Positions 20,373 through 34,080 of a stretch of 64,000 nucleotides of DNA are shown piece after piece (the stretch's first letter is position 1; each line of letters begins with the position of its first letter). Under the pieces are notes generated by a model. The model was not told where the DNA came from. It saw nothing but the letters and a program-made list of their open reading frames with translations, and did no database searches. Source of the DNA: Ctena decussata (lineage: Eukaryota > Mollusca > Bivalvia > Lucinida > Lucinidae). The stretch covers positions 11,117,841 through 11,181,840 of the forward strand of contig OZ022506.1 of NCBI GenBank assembly GCA_963989385.1, written 5' to 3'. A program made the position numbers and the translations under genes.

Positions 20373-20974
20373 TCTTTGTTTAGAAAAAAGTAGAATTCTC
20401 TAAATTATCGTTAAAACCTACTTATTCCGGAGCTCTGAGATACTATGGCAGCGAAAGGAGAGAGATGGGCTCCGCCTTTCATCAGCTGTGCCCAAGATAC
20501 AGTGGGTCTCTAACCCCAACTGCTTCTACGGCTATTAGGTTATGGTAAACCTTTACCTTTACCTGAGATACTGCAAAAAGGCGGTTTTGTGCCAATAAGG
20601 TAGTGGTGTTTCCGTAACACTATCGAAAGTGACGAAAATGCGGTTGGCCACTTTCAGGAAACTTGTGGTAACTCCACTTGTTCTTATACTTCAAAATAAA
20701 TAGTTTTTGCAGAAGCCTGGTAAACCTACATATCCAATCCCTTATGGAAATTGTAAAAAAAATTTAATAATTTCCATAAGGGAATGGAATTGCGCGTTGA
20801 AATTAGTATTTCCATGAGGGACTGGACATGCCCGTTTACCAGGCGTGTGCAATCAAATGAACCTCGACACGACTAAGCTTTCGATTACATTTTTTTTTTC
20901 ATTTTTTTATTTAACTGAAACGGTCTATGGAAAGCATCCAAATACGGATTGCATAGATAGATAATTAGACTTAC

Positions 20975-22511
20975 CCAGTTTTTGCAAAATTAGTCCAGTA
21001 CGCCATCAATTTTCGTGAGAGAGCTAACTCAGCTTGAGGAACAGTGAGACCAATCAGCGAATAGAATGACGCAAACATTTCTGGAAAACCCAAGACATAC
21101 GCTATGTCCTCAATATGGTTTGCCCCATTTAGCCTAGGGTTACTTAGTAGGCCTTTGTAGTCAAACACATAAAAGTATAGCTTCCCTTCTTCACCTGTGT
21201 CGGAATGCGCCATGACTGACCTTAGAACATCTGCATTAAAATTCAAGTCTGAAAACAGATCTATTGTATTTACAAATATTGTAGTTTCATTGTCTGGATC
21301 CTCCCATTCTCCATATTGATGTATAAATGCAGTTCGTAAGGTTTTCGAAGGTTGAAGTTTCGCTAAGTTGAGTGCATAAGAAACTATGCTATTTTCAAAT
21401 GTGTCTCTGCTGTAACCGGCCGGTTTCTTTCCATCGCTTGTGTTAGTGAAACCATCTAATAAAGACAGCGACGATCCACCTTCACTTGAAGTTACACCAA
21501 AATAAGATCTAATTTTCCCAATTTTCTCAGCATGTCCCAAGCCTCCGCTGAAGTATTACCAAACAGGTCAACAGGATGAATCTTCACAAAATGGCCATCT
21601 TTAACTGGCAGGAAGTCACCCGAAGGGCCATCATTCTCCATTATTTCAGAAACTTTCAATTTCCTTAAACAGTTTATATTTTCCAGCTGGCTGTCCCCCA
21701 AACATCCAGTTTTGTTTGCAAAATTCATATAAACTGATCCTGGATTTTTCACATATGCCCAAGGCGCGTTAGCAGAACCACTCTGGGCAATAACTCTTTG
21801 GAACAGACCTTCGTTTCCCTCGTAGAGAGCCTGGTAAACAACACTTGCTGCCCCTGCCGACTCCCCAAACAGTGCCACTCTCGTTGGGTCGCCCCCAAAA
21901 TTTATTATGTGATCATGTACCCATTGTACTGCCATATGTTGATCCCACAGTCCGTAGTTGCCCGAACGGTTGTCTTCGCTTGTGCTCAGAAAGCCGAGAA
22001 ATGACACCCTATAGTTGAAAGTTACAAGTATTACGTCATTTAACCCTACAAGAGCTTTTGCATTATACCAATCCTGAAACCCAATCCGAAACCCACCACC
22101 GTAAATCCAAATCATAGTCGCAAGATTTCGCGCTTTGTCCACAGGCCCACTTCCAGGAATGAATATATTAAGATACAAACAATCTTCGCTTTGATTAAGG
22201 GTTTTTGGGTCAATGTTGAACCGCACTAGCCATGCAGAATTCTGGATGCATATGGGAGGCATAGTCTTTGCAGTAAATTCTCCATTTAAACTACTCTTCT
22301 TTGCCGGTTTATCGAATCTTCGCGTACCTATCGGTGGTTCAGCGAATGGTATTCCAAGAAACTTTGTCACGTTAAACAGTGTACCATCAAATGTAAGTTC
22401 CTCTACCTCCCCAGTTATACTTCCTAAGTCGGTTTCCACCATAATATCCTTTGCAACAGCACATGCGAGGTTTAGAAATATCACAGGTCTCAGTAAGAAC
22501 CTGATAGTCAT
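20975..22511 (-). pseudogene. Carboxylesterase copy B, exon 1 (frameshifted)
   Basis: Homologous to 3516..5053 and highly similar, but 1537 bp. One base (a G after an AAA run) is missing near 21500. Translation from the signal-peptide start runs 339 codons to a TAA-type stop at 21492..21494. It includes the nucleophile motif GESAG, but the acidic residue, the catalytic His and exon 2 fall out of frame. The downstream half remains open in the other frame (to FAKTG and the donor), so the break looks recent. A sequencing error cannot be excluded for one break, but a second, separate frameshift in exon 2 makes a real pseudogene more likely. Confidence 0.9.
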
Positions 22512-22581
22512 TGTTCTTTTTAACTATATCCTGCAAATTTGTTGCGTGAAGTATTTTCCTAATAGTCAAACAATGTTGAAA

Positions 22582-22645
22582 CACCACTGAATCAACGGTG
22601 GTCCCATGACATGACGTCGTATAAACAAACGTTGATTCAGTGGTG
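22582..22645. repeat. Hairpin upstream of the esterase start
   Basis: Same 16-bp arms as at 5124..5187. Confidence 0.75.
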
Positions 22646-23099
22646 TTATATCTTAGTGTGCCTCCTTGGCTGTAAACCTACAATGTGCACCTTGAAGAAA
22701 CTTTAAGCCTAGAGTATTAAACAGCCATATCTTTCACTTTTCTTTACAGCCGTATCTTTCTAGCACATTGAAATATTATAGTAGAAGAGTTTCAAAACCT
22801 GATATAATCAAAATAACCTGACATAAAATGACTTTGACAGTAGGGTGCAGGTGCAACTGTTATTGAATAGGAAGCTCAGATTTCAACCCCAAATACTTAA
22901 CTAAGTCTATGCACCTACACAAACTGAACTGTTTTCATTTGTCTTTTAAGTTGCCCAAGGATTCATAGCATATCCGCTGGGAGATACTTTGCTCAGACTG
23001 CGCGGACACACAAACTGGTCTGATTATTTCATGTACATGCCCTTCGTTACTTTTAATACGCCACAAATCATTTAAAGGCACAGAATGGGTCGCTGCACA
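22646..23099. other. Upstream flank of esterase, no gene seen
   Basis: Counterpart of 5188..5639. Confidence 0.4.
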
Positions 23100-23455
23100 T
23101 GAAACGAAAGTATTTAAAGCGGTATTTAGACATATACAAGCATTGCCAGTGTTTTTTTTTTATTAAGACAAGACCTTTTTTATTTCAATGTACCTCGATA
23201 TGGGCTGCTCAAAATTGAGCGAGAATATAGATACAAAAGCAAGAAAGGCATCCTTATCGTCCACCTGTGGTCTGTCACAGTGAAAGAAAAAAGAGGAGGT
23301 AGGGAAGACAATATTGAAGAGTGGATAGAAATGGACTTTGCCAGCTCATCTAGGGCAGCTGAAAACAGGACAAGGTGGAAAGAGATCGTTTCAAAGTAAT
23401 CTGTGGTGCCCCAACGACCTCGTAAGGTTATGGGATAGAACAGAATAGAATAGTA
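23100..23455 (+). mobile_element. RTE-like remnant (plus strand)
   Basis: Counterpart of 5640..5995 with the same REDNIEEWI-type tail. Confidence 0.6.
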
Positions 23456-24228
23456 GTCCGCCAGCACAGTCAAACGACTTCTCCTCCAAAGCTGCACGGC
23501 CGATTGTAACCTTTTATGTCAAGTCTTCATGAGCTGGGACGATTTGCTGGTACAAATTCCAAAATGACGATCATGTAGGCCTTTAAAGTATTCTATAACA
23601 AATAAGCTGATATTTTGCAGACACCACTAAATTCTGTTCAATCCGTATCCTTCGGATGACGTATGCTAACGAACTTGATAAATCTTGTCCTAAATGTCCC
23701 CAAAAATCCACAGTGGGTTTTCGTGAGAAGTTCTTTTCTACATATATTTGGAGAAGTTGTTGAAACCAAAGAAAGAGGTAACCCGACGTTACTAGAAACA
23801 ATATTTTTTCGTTAGAATCAGAAGTTTGTCTCCGGTGTTATGTGTAGCTAGCTCTATAGCTGGGACTATACACGCATACAGGTCGTGAAAAAAATCAAAT
23901 TAAGCCCAGAGTTGAAAAAGAATTCTTAACACACTGAGATATCTTGCGTCCTAATTTTAGCAAACATCCAAGATGTTTTAAAAATGATCGTATCACCAAC
24001 CAATCCATTCAGGGTCAGTTGTGAGGCTTGAATAGCCGAACTTCGAAGTATGGCCCATGTTCCTTTGTTTTGAATGTGTTCTCTGCTCTTGAAGGTACTC
24101 TTTTAGAATTCAATTGGTGTTTAATGTGCTCATGGTTTTTCATTTGTAGGTAGTTTAGTGTCTCTAAATTATGTTTGCTCATATTGTTAAGTCACACTAG
24201 TCTAATCTAGACCACCCTATGATGTTTA
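23456..24228. other. Unit sequence, no gene seen
   Basis: Counterpart of 5996..6954 without the SINE. The empty SINE site (CATTTGTAGGT once) is near 24140. Confidence 0.4.
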
Positions 24229-24935
24229 AAGGTCGTTGGGCTCCACAGATGACTTAACAACGACCCCTTTCCACCTTATCCTGTCTTCAGCTGCCCCCGT
24301 TGTACTGGCTAAGCCTGTCCTTGTACACTCTTAAATATGGTCTCCCCACCTCTTTTTCTGCTACCTCTTCTCCTTTTACCTTTCACTTTGTCATGTAAAA
24401 GCGTCTTTGTTGTACCAGATGACCATAAGATGTGGCCAAACCATCTCAGTTTCTATTTTTTACTATGGGTCATGCTCTCCAGTTGCTGCGTGCGAACATG
24501 CTCATTAGGTACATTGTCCCTGTACGAGATATTCAGTAAACTGCTGTAGCGTCACGTCCAAAATACCTGCATTCCTCCTCTAACTTAGCTGCCAAGGCTC
24601 CCGACTCATAGACCTACAGATATATTGATCTACAGAAATATTGATATGACAAGGGAGTGCATCAGCTTCACTATGTTTCAAGAGATATATTGTTTACTCT
24701 CTGTATTGGCTAAGTTTTGTTAAAGTTGCAGTGGTTTTTTCAATCCTTGAGAGAAGCTCTGGTTTCAAACCATCATCTGTGACAATTGCTCCAAGGTATT
24801 TGAGGTGAGACAGAAGGCCAAGAAAGAATAATTGCTTCCCCTTCTTTATTTTCTTTTTTTAGTTACAGCCCTTTGATTACTCTTTAAGGTTTTCTTTTGA
24901 GAACCCTAATATTGTTTGGAATATCTTGATAGACT
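24229..24935 (-). mobile_element. RTE-like remnant (minus strand)
   Basis: Counterpart of 6955..7790, without the 145-bp tandem duplication. Confidence 0.7.
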
Positions 24936-25235
24936 TAATAGCAATGTAGACAAGGATGAAACGGTGCAAACAATCAGTAACGGGCGTATATTGCCCCGCT
25001 TGCGGAGCTCTTGTTCCAGTAGACCACTGAGAAAATACACAGCCACAGCCAGTGTGTTCTGAGCTGAAAAAAGTGGCATCAGAGTCGCAGTTGATGATTA
25101 CAGCGTCAGTGAACGTCGGTGGTAGCGTCCGCCTGACAAAACTGTACATGCGCACGCAAAAAAAAACGCACGCTGAGTCAATGTGCCTGATATAGGTTTG
25201 TAACCAGGGACTGTTGTCTCCTCAATTAAGAATTA

Positions 25236-25374
25236 AAATTTGATTTTTCAGCGTTCATCGTGTGATGAAGCCAGTGGGCGGAGCTAAAATTCATTGAAGC
25301 GCGAAGCGCTTCTTGTAGAATTTAAGCGACGACCACTGGCTTCTTCACACGATGAACGCTGAAAAATTAAATTT
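25236..25374. repeat. 139-bp palindrome
   Basis: Counterpart of 8095..8235. Confidence 0.9.
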
Positions 25375-27172
25375 CTATTTTTATATTTACACTTTATTTG
25401 TGAGCCTCTCTGTGCCGTTTCCGTGGTAATTTGGTGTAGAATAGGCAAAATATGGGTCGAATAAAAGTTAGTAACGACGTGTTCGGCCATAACGTTAAAC
25501 AGCCGTCGCCCTGACGTGGCGCCAATCGAACGTTCCAAGAACCAATCAAGACGTTTGTTTACATAAGACGTCGCTTGACGTCAACGTCACATGATCAGTT
25601 GTCCTTCATCTGTGTATGAAGCTAGTTGCTCTAAAGGGTTCACCTATGGGAAGTCAGTGGCAAGTGTAAATATAACAAGAACGAATAGGCAATAAAAAAA
25701 AAAAACATGATCACCCCTTTAAGCCCAGTTAGAAGCACAAAGTTTAAGCGGATGTAGTTGCTACTTTAAGGGCTTTGCCTTTCTGCGTATGAACACAATG
25801 TTACCTACCCTCCACATGCCTGCATCATAATTCTATCTGCGAGACCGTCTCCCAGTTAACATATTTATATCCTGTGCAGACGAACGGACAATTACATTCT
25901 ACGAAAATATGCGGAGAGACGAAAATTGGGACGGACACGAAAATAACTGAAAAAGGCAACTAGGGTTGCTTTTGAAGAATTAAGATATCAGAGTGGCCCC
26001 ATTAGGAGTAAAGCAAAGTAAACGTGGAACTATTCGCGTATCTACCCATCTGATTTAGAGAAGCGCACAGAGTAATGCGTCTGTCAATAAAGAGCGACTG
26101 AGAAGGATTTCAAAGCTATTTCAGCCAGAAAAGAGTTTTACAAAACAAATCATAGTCCTTTTCCTGAGCACAACAGTAAGTTTCATGATACTTTGCTTGG
26201 GTGACTGAATACACTTTAAGGGGAAGCAACTCTGTCATTTTCATTCTTCCCGTCCATCTAAGTTCTTGAATAGAAGAAATGCTGCTCAAGCAGCAACTTC
26301 CTTCCTTAAAGAGAAGAGCCCCATTATGAAATTTTTTAATGAGGCGGTCACAGTAGATGTTTCACTTTGTACAATGATAAAAACAATCACCTTAAGGTAC
26401 CCTTTCAGGGTAAGCAACTCTGCCTCCCTCTTCAACATGGGCCAACTGTGAAAAGAAAGAATTTGCTCCACTCGAAGCATTTTTTTTGGCTTTCCTTTAA
26501 GAGTAGACCACCTTTTAGATATGCTTCCTCATCTAAGAAAACAAACAGGAAGTCGCGAAAGTAACTTCCCGATATTAAAGTGTCAGAAAAACTGTGTAAC
26601 CAGACGCCTTAATGTCCAATATCATCAAGCTATCGAAATATGCGCAGGAGCAAGAAAAACCAGAATCATTATTTTGCATTTCAAATACAGTTTGCATATA
26701 CAGCTGTAAAGGGAGCAGACTCTGAATGTACGACACGGATGAACAAGTTGCGCTGAGTCTGCTCTGTTTGTTCATACTGTAATATGGCACATGTTGATTT
26801 CCATGCCTCTATATACGGACACGGATGGATTGATGGTAGGGTGACTTACGACCTTACGTCATTTAAACAGTATTAGTCGTATCAGGACCATGGAAAGATG
26901 ATAATGATAAAAAGTTGTGTGAAATTGAACCCTGCATCGAACCAGGGAGGTCTAGCTCAGCAGGCCAGCGCATAGCCTTCTAAGCTACCTGGGTTTTTGG
27001 ACGCACCGTTAGATGCGTAAACCGGGCGGAGGAGTAAAATATAAGGAAGAGTATTATGTACAAACTGTTAGATAACTGTTAGATGTTTAAAATGTAAAGG
27101 TCGGAATTTATCTTTCCCACTGTCAACAAATAAAGTGAATCTTTGGACTGAAAGTTCATCTGTCGAATGGTA
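25375..27172. other. Conserved unit sequence, no gene seen
   Basis: Counterpart of 8236..8422 plus 12047..13667. The uninterrupted target of unit A's composite element is at about 25555..25572. No gene recognised. Confidence 0.4.
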
Positions 27173-27965
27173 TAACACGCCTACCGATCGCTCTCATACG
27201 AAACCACGGTTCAGAACGCCAATCCATGAGAGGAGTTTCCGGTTTTGCAGGAGGGGAGCCGAAATCGTAAACAAATTCGACATCGGCACAAGGTTTGAGG
27301 TGTTTAATTTCTCTGAAAACTATTTATGCAAAATATAAGAATGCTATTTTGTCACATATAGATTGTTTCCTCGGCACATGAAAGGATTAGGCACATGGTC
27401 TTGCATTTTTGCAGATATGCATTTAGTACGGCGGAGCATGTGTTCAAGGCCAATCTCGGCGATATTTACATGTAGGGAAAAGTCGCATTCTCTTGCTTGA
27501 TTTTGAGTCTCTGACCTTGTCAGCCGCAAAGAAGTGAACAGAACTACTGCATGAATCCAAACGTTGGAAGTAAGCTGTCCGTGATGGACAATTTAAAATT
27601 TAGAAAATATACACAAAAACTTGGCATCGTCAGCCCGGTTCCGCATGAGATAATAGAAAATAGAAGAAATTTTTATAAAAAAAATGGCTTCTGAACAATA
27701 ATTGGACCAAAACTAACATGAATAATGTGATATATCATTATTTCATACATTGCAGATGACTTTCAAGCTGTTTTAATCCCCGTTTGTCTGTTTTTTGAGG
27801 CATGCAAGAGGGTTTGAAAGAGGGTTTGCAAAAGGCCTAAAAGACAAACGGGGAATAAAAGCAGCTTGAAAGTCATCTGCAATGTATAAAATAATGATTT
27901 ATTACAGAGTTGATGTTAGTTTTGATCCAATTATTGGTCAAACGCTGTTTTTGTGTTTTTTGTGA
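27173..27965. other. Unit-B-specific replacement segment
   Basis: About 790 bp with no counterpart in A or C stand in place of about 1.29 kb (A 13668..14952). The first half is of unknown origin, with only a short ORF tail. The second half is the long palindrome at 27696..27937. Confidence 0.75.
27696..27937. repeat. Long palindrome (foldback) private to unit B
   Basis: Arms of about 100 bp start CAATAATTGGACCAAAACTA and include TGCAGATGACTTTCAAGCTG and ATCCCCGTTTGTCT, each matched by its complement on the right. The loop of about 45 bp contains a repeated GAGGGTTTG. Confidence 0.88.
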
Positions 27966-28275
27966 AAAGATGATATCCAGCATTTTGAGACTCATATGGT
28001 ATCAGGTTTGCTCAAACGATGACACTAGTTTGATCTTTGACCTTTTTCTTTTACTCTGGTGAGCAGGACCGCATGGCCCTCTTGTTTTCCGTTTCATAGA
28101 AATTGCTGTAAATTTTATGCAAACAATGAAGAAATTGATCAGTCGCGCATTTCTGCTGTGTCTGATCTTAATCTGCACGTTTGCCTCTGTCCCTTTTTAT
28201 GGGCGCTAGGCTTAAATGTGTTATTGAAATCGTATGAGCCATAGGTGCGTACAGTATACTCGGAATTACTTATAT

Positions 28276-28278
28276 TTT

Positions 28279-28314
<36 letters not shown>

Positions 28315-28315
28315 T
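28276..28315. repeat. (TTTC)n microsatellite
   Basis: Ten TTTC units, uninterrupted. Confidence 0.95.
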
Positions 28316-28426
28316 GTTCATTATTTTTGTACGGGGTGGTTGTGGGGAAGGCGGGGGTGGGGTTATGAGACGGGGTGACGTTCTTTTCAATTTCACGAAT
28401 TGTCATTTGACTCCGCGTAGAGGGGT

Positions 28427-28660
28427 AATAATATTATTACCGGCGAGGGGGTCACTTCTTTTTTAAAGAATAATTGTCGAAAGTAGTCGTTATTCTATGG
28501 GGGTCAATTCTTCGCGAGGGGTTGAATTATTTCATGTGTGAGGGTCATGATATTATGACCGGGGAGTCATAAAATCATGACCGGGGAGCCACTATTCTTT
28601 CAAGAATAATGACCGTGGGGTCGATATTCTATGGAAGTCACTTTACTTCGTTACACCGGA
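28427..28660. repeat. Array of small palindromes with GGGG-rich linkers
   Basis: Counterpart of 15428..15660. Here GACCGGGGAGTCA occurs twice in succession and CATGATATTATGACC is a clear hairpin. Confidence 0.7.
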
Positions 28661-28867
28661 CCTATGGAATTTGTCAATCCCGTTTTATGGTATGGCATTT
28701 CGTTTCTGCGTATCTCAAACTATTGGTAACTCAAAGTAATTTTTGATGGACCAGAAAATTCACTTTGAGTTGTCAAATAGTTTGTAATGATTTTTGACTT
28801 TGGGTTACCGAGAGTAGTTGATATACTGCTCGTAGCTCGTGAGAACTGGTTTGTTGCCAAGAGAACA

Positions 28868-29589
28868 AAGGACATCTGACAGTTGTAATGCAAATTTGCC
28901 TATACAAGTAGTCAAAAATGAACTTTTGGTATACTTCAAATTTTTCACTGAAACGTATTCCTCGGAAGTCCCGTTAATTGGCACAAAAACAATTTTTCGG
29001 TCATTAAACACATAGACTGAGATTTTTGGTGCAAAAAGCTTAATTAAATGTATGGAAAATAGGAAAAGTTTTATAAAGATACTCCCCCCCCCCCGTGCCT
29101 CAGCTAGCCACTTTGCATGTATGTGTGTACTGTCAATATACACATTATAATATGAGTGGCAAACTGAGGCACGGGGGTGGGGGGGAATGATAGTCTACAG
29201 CTGAAAAACTGAAAAGTGGGTGGGGTAATTAGACCCATTGCATCTAAAAATCAGGCTAGCATACTTTTTATTTACATATAATTGCATGCTATATGCAGTT
29301 GAAGTGTTTACTTTATTTTAAGGATGTTTAACAAAATAATTTTCAGTAAATAAGAAAAGTCTAAAATTTGATATATTTTGGTTAACCGAAAATTCCATTT
29401 ACCCCCCTTGAGAAAGTCAGTGAGAGTGAGTCTGCAGACATGATATTTTTTCAAAATCAATATGAAAACTTCTTTATAATGCATAAGTCTACATGTTAAT
29501 GCAATATCATCAACATTGGCTTCCCATGGAAGCTGCAGTAATTTGTTGAAAAAATAGGCAAATTTGCATTGAAACTGTCAGAGGTCCTT
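28868..29589. mobile_element. MITE-like element with 35-bp inverted termini
   Basis: Counterpart of 15886..16603. It contains the C/G-tract hairpin at 29083..29185. Confidence 0.5.
29083..29185. repeat. Hairpin with C-tract/G-tract arms
   Basis: Counterpart of 16110..16201, with longer and interrupted homopolymers. Confidence 0.7.
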
Positions 29590-29770
29590 AGCAGGCCTCA
29601 AAAAGTGCCATGTGAAAACAATAATGAAGGATACCCAAAAAATGTCTAAATACATGCAGTTATTACGATCATACAAGCCAATTTACACAGAAAGAAATGG
29701 ACATAGGCATATCTTGTTTTACAAGATCTTGAAAACTGAAACTGTAATTGATCTCATACATTAAGATTAT

Positions 29771-30020
29771 AATAATTGAGCCGCGACACGACAAAACCAA
29801 CGCAGTGGCATGTACGCCCAGCAAGACTTAGATCAGCCTAAGGATTTGCCCGGTCTGATCAGAATTTCGCTCTGTGCTTAATTGGTAGCTAAAGCTCTAA
29901 GCTAACTCCAATCGGACAGCGAAGATTCTGATCAGACTGGGCGGATGCCCGGATTGATCTGAGTCTTCGCTGGGCGCACATGCCACTTTGTTGGTTTTGC
30001 CTTGTCGCGGCTCAATTATT
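29771..30020. mobile_element. Foldback MITE, 'GAGCCGCGACACGAC' family, copy 1
   Basis: Counterpart of 16786..17034. Confidence 0.8.
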
Positions 30021-30205
30021 ATTTTTTCTAGTTAGTCTAAGAGTGCTTTTAGGTTATGGATTCGAGTTTTAAAAAATGATGCATGTATCATGCTTGTTTT
30101 ATTTATTCATTTTGAAACAATGTTTAGCTCTCAATTAAGAAGAAACATTCAAGTCGCATCTCAAGATGTTTTATGTATAGTCTTTATCATTTTCCTCTCC
30201 CATTT

Positions 30206-30328
30206 GAGCCGCGCCACGGCAAAACAAACAATGTGGTTGTGCGCCCAGCGCAGACTCAGATCAGCCTGGGCATCCGCCCAGTCTGATCAGAGTCTTCGCT
30301 GTCCGCATGGAGTTAGCTTAGGCCCTTA
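30206..30328. mobile_element. Foldback MITE copy 2, left half
   Basis: Left half of the element homologous to 17220..17455. It is split at TTA by the 3.9-kb insertion; the right half resumes at 34272..34384. Confidence 0.8.
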
Positions 30329-30659
30329 TAGTGGAGCGGGATATAGCGAAAATACTTCAGTTGATGATACAAGCATAAAATTTACAGGATAGCAAGTACC
30401 TGGCATGCTGCACTTTAACATAAGATCGCGGGCCACTTGAAATTATGTCATTTTCAAGAAGGCCGCCGCAAAAACAGAATGTCCACCATTTTTATGTACT
30501 TCTCAGCACATTATTTAAGGTAATAGCCCATTGGCCCGTTGGCATGGATGTTTATTTTATGCCCTGATCACAGTCACTTAGAACTGTCACTTAGGAGTTG
30601 CAAAATGGTTGTTGCTAGTTTTTTTTCAACACTTTACCAAAAACAAATGACCAAAGTGG

Positions 30660-32110
30660 TGGGTGGGGTAACACTGATCCATTACAGCACCTAAATGCAA
30701 TAAACGCAATGAAGAAAATACTTTGTGTCATAAATATCCTTTTTAAAATGTTCTTATACATAAAAAGCATACTGAAGTTTGGAAATGATGATCGAATAGC
30801 ATGATATATACGTAACGTATATAACTGTAACTAAAATACAAATGTTTAATCAGAAACAGACTAACCGGTGGAATGAATTTTTTACATGTGGTCCTAAATG
30901 AGCATAATCTATTGCTCTTATTTGACTCATATTCATCTCAACTTTGACAGAATTCATTGATATATTTTGAATCACTTAGGTTGCAGTTAGTAGTGGCAAT
31001 ATCAATGAAAGACAGAATGTAACTTATTTCTTATGAATTCCCGAAACACTGGTGAGAAAGTATAACTAGCTGTAGTCTGCATTATGTCTAAAATTGAAAA
31101 AGTGTACAAGTATGCATGTAAAATGCCATTCTTAGATTCATTAGACTATAAAAACCTTGGGTTGTATCTGAAAGGCACCCAAACAGTAACATTACGTAAC
31201 ATAATCGAAATCCGTCCGAGGAAGAATAATCCAGGGTCATATGTAATAAAAATGGGGTCGTCGTGTAGACATGAACTTCAATTTAATGTTGTTACCAAAA
31301 TCATTAAAGCAGTCTTTCAACAGCTCAAAAATTGTTGTTGCTATATCATTTTATGTGTTTTACCTAGAAACTGATCAAAGTAACGGTTGGGGTAACATTA
31401 GCTTGTTGCAGCAGCAAACTGTTACAATGAAATGTGGGGAACAATTAACGTTATAAATGTAAAGAGCAATTAAAATTATCAATATGATTTTTTTATAATT
31501 AAATAAATAAAAAATATTGACATATTTAGAAAAAGATAGTCACCAGTTAGATAAGTCTAGTAACATATATAAGATAGTCATCAGTCAGTAAGACCAGTAA
31601 CGTATATAACCCTGACTAAAACACAATTAACAAACATAAATCGCTGGAATGAAATTTATATGATTGGTCCTTAATCAACATACTCTGTCACTTCTCTTTA
31701 AACCATGTTGAAAGAACTGCTTGCATATTTTGAATTGGTTAGGTAGCAGTTAGCTGTGACATTGCCAGCTGAAGAGAAAAGTTTACTTTTCCTTAGGATT
31801 TTCCCCAAAACTGACGAAAATATCTAACTGTAGATGATACAGCCTTTCAGTGTAATTGTTTTGGTCTTAAGCGTACAAATGTGAAGCAGCCATGAGAAAC
31901 ACCACTGTTTATGCCTCCAAGTCTGATAATATGGGGTTGTCCTGTATTTGAAAGGCATTGGAACAGTAACATTACAGTACATATCTGTAATGTATTAGCA
32001 ATAAGTTTTTTTTTTATATGAGTTTTTTGTTTTTTAAGGCTCAATTCTTGGATGCCAGAAAGCATTTAACTTACCATTGATATTAAGACAGCAAATATTT
32101 ACTTTTTTAC
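30660..32110. repeat. Diverged ~0.7-kb tandem duplication inside the transposon
   Basis: Blocks GGGTGGGGTAACA (30660) / GGTTGGGGTAACA (31386), then AACGTATATAAC, then TTTGAAAGGCA with GGAACAGTAACATTAC, recur in the same order about 720-780 bp apart. The copies are clearly diverged. Confidence 0.65.
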
Positions 32111-34080
32111 ACTCACAAGAACTCAACATGAACAACTGAAGCATTTAGAATTTTCTTAACATTTAATGTGATTACAGCAACATCACAAAACGCATCATTT
32201 AAAATCTTGAGGGACCAGTATAATATGTATAAGTTGACGTAACTGATCCATGTTTAGGTTTAGAATTATCATAGGGGAGTTACCTGTTTCCCTACCTGTG
32301 CTGTCTATCGAGGCAATCAGGTAACCTACATGCAAAAGTGGTTGTCAGCTGAGGCAGCTGATAAAGTATCAGTTCACTTGATAGTTATTAGCATTGTGCT
32401 TGATTGTAATCAACGTAATCTTTTTGTGTTGCTCCCATCAGCTACACTGCGCCATATTATCACTATGTCAATTGAGCAGTGGAAAATGATACACTTTAGG
32501 AGACACTTATAAAACATCTTTTCATGAGTCTGTTCATTGTAACATTACCAAGATTTATTTTGTCAGATAATTCTGTAAAGCCCCTGTTTGTGTTCTGATA
32601 CATTATTATCTATACATTAAGTGTAACGAAAAACAAATTTAGTTGTGATCATTCGACTTTTAATATGTATGCTTCTTCTGTCGTTGTATTAATATAAATG
32701 GTATCAAAAAGCTGCATTTTCTTACTGTATATGAAATATCTGGTCAAGACTCATTCAGAAAAAGCGGTAAGACTTCATTAATAAGCAGTTAACCCCTGTA
32801 ATTAGTGCTAACAATAATTATTAATAATAATTATAGTAATATCTTCAAATCTGAAAAAAGATATATCAAGGTTTGTCCTTGACATGAATAGTATGCATTG
32901 CCTTAAATTAAGTGTGTCTGATGCTGCACTCTCAAGGTCCCGGCTGGTACATTGCCGCAAGGAACTATATACACAGACCAGGTAACTCAAACTAATATGC
33001 AACATTTTGACTCGTGTTTTGTTTCAAGATTTTAACTGAACAATGTTGGTTCCCTAGGTAACGTAATATATGCGATAGTCTTACAAAGTAGGTACACTTT
33101 GTTAGAAAGTGTTCACGTTAGCTTTGTTAGAAAACGGTGTGGCTTAACTCTTCAAGCCTCAGGTTACATTTCTGTTTTACACTCTTTCAATCTGCAGGGT
33201 CAATGTACCAGTTCTGTCCAATAAACGAGGAAATATCATGTTTGAATTGATAATTACTGATAATCTTACAGTTTTAAACTTACCAGAACAGTCGCTAACC
33301 GGGTTTCAACTTTATCCAACCGACTATATATTGCTTTATTTGAAGCCTGTATACGAATTATTTGCTTTCTTATAATTGCAACATTTTTTCTCTAATAAGA
33401 TATATCTGTTTTGCAGTTTTTGATTAAACAACAAAATGTCACGTATGTTACTGTTTTAAGAATCGTAAGACTTAGTAGCTGGGCATAATCATTAAATGTG
33501 CAGAAATATGCTATTAGAAATAAACAAGCAGCAAATCTGCTGTGCGTGTATGGAATTTGCTAAGTTTCCATCTATTAGCATTTTCAATATTCTGAGTTTC
33601 GTCGCATATAAAACGTACCTCATGAAGTCCCTAAATTAGTCATAAGCTAATAGTTCCGTGAAAACAGTGGTTTTTAAGAACTGCCAGGATATTAAATTCA
33701 TAATTGTTCTCTGAGAGACAGTGAAGAATTATGTAAGTCGTATCATAATGGACCAACTTATAAATTAAAGTTATTTACGTTACTACTAATAGTAATAAAT
33801 GATGAAACAAACATACTAAATGTATTTTCTAATACTTTACGATGATTCTATGGAGAAACTGCATTTAAAAATAAAAAAAAGTAGTGTACCTTGAAATTAT
33901 ATAATTTTAAATTAAATACACATAGGTAACGTATATTATCGATGCTTATGGCCAAAGAGTCGTAAAAAAATTGACAACATGCACTTTTCCATTGTGAACA
34001 CTCCATTGATCAAGTTTTTACATGTATATATTGCCAAAAAATAGCACACATGCCCACGGGAACTACATATGCCTGCGGAC
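32111..34080. other. Interior of the transposon, no gene seen
   Basis: Very AT-rich, with no ORF above about 65 codons and no recognised domain. Confidence 0.5.

Larger units (their letters stand above)
19114..20974 (-). other. Intron 1 of carboxylesterase copy B
   Basis: Same organisation as 1571..3515 with donor GTAAG and acceptor CAG preserved. Contains the CRE-like cluster near 19945..19985. Confidence 0.7.
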
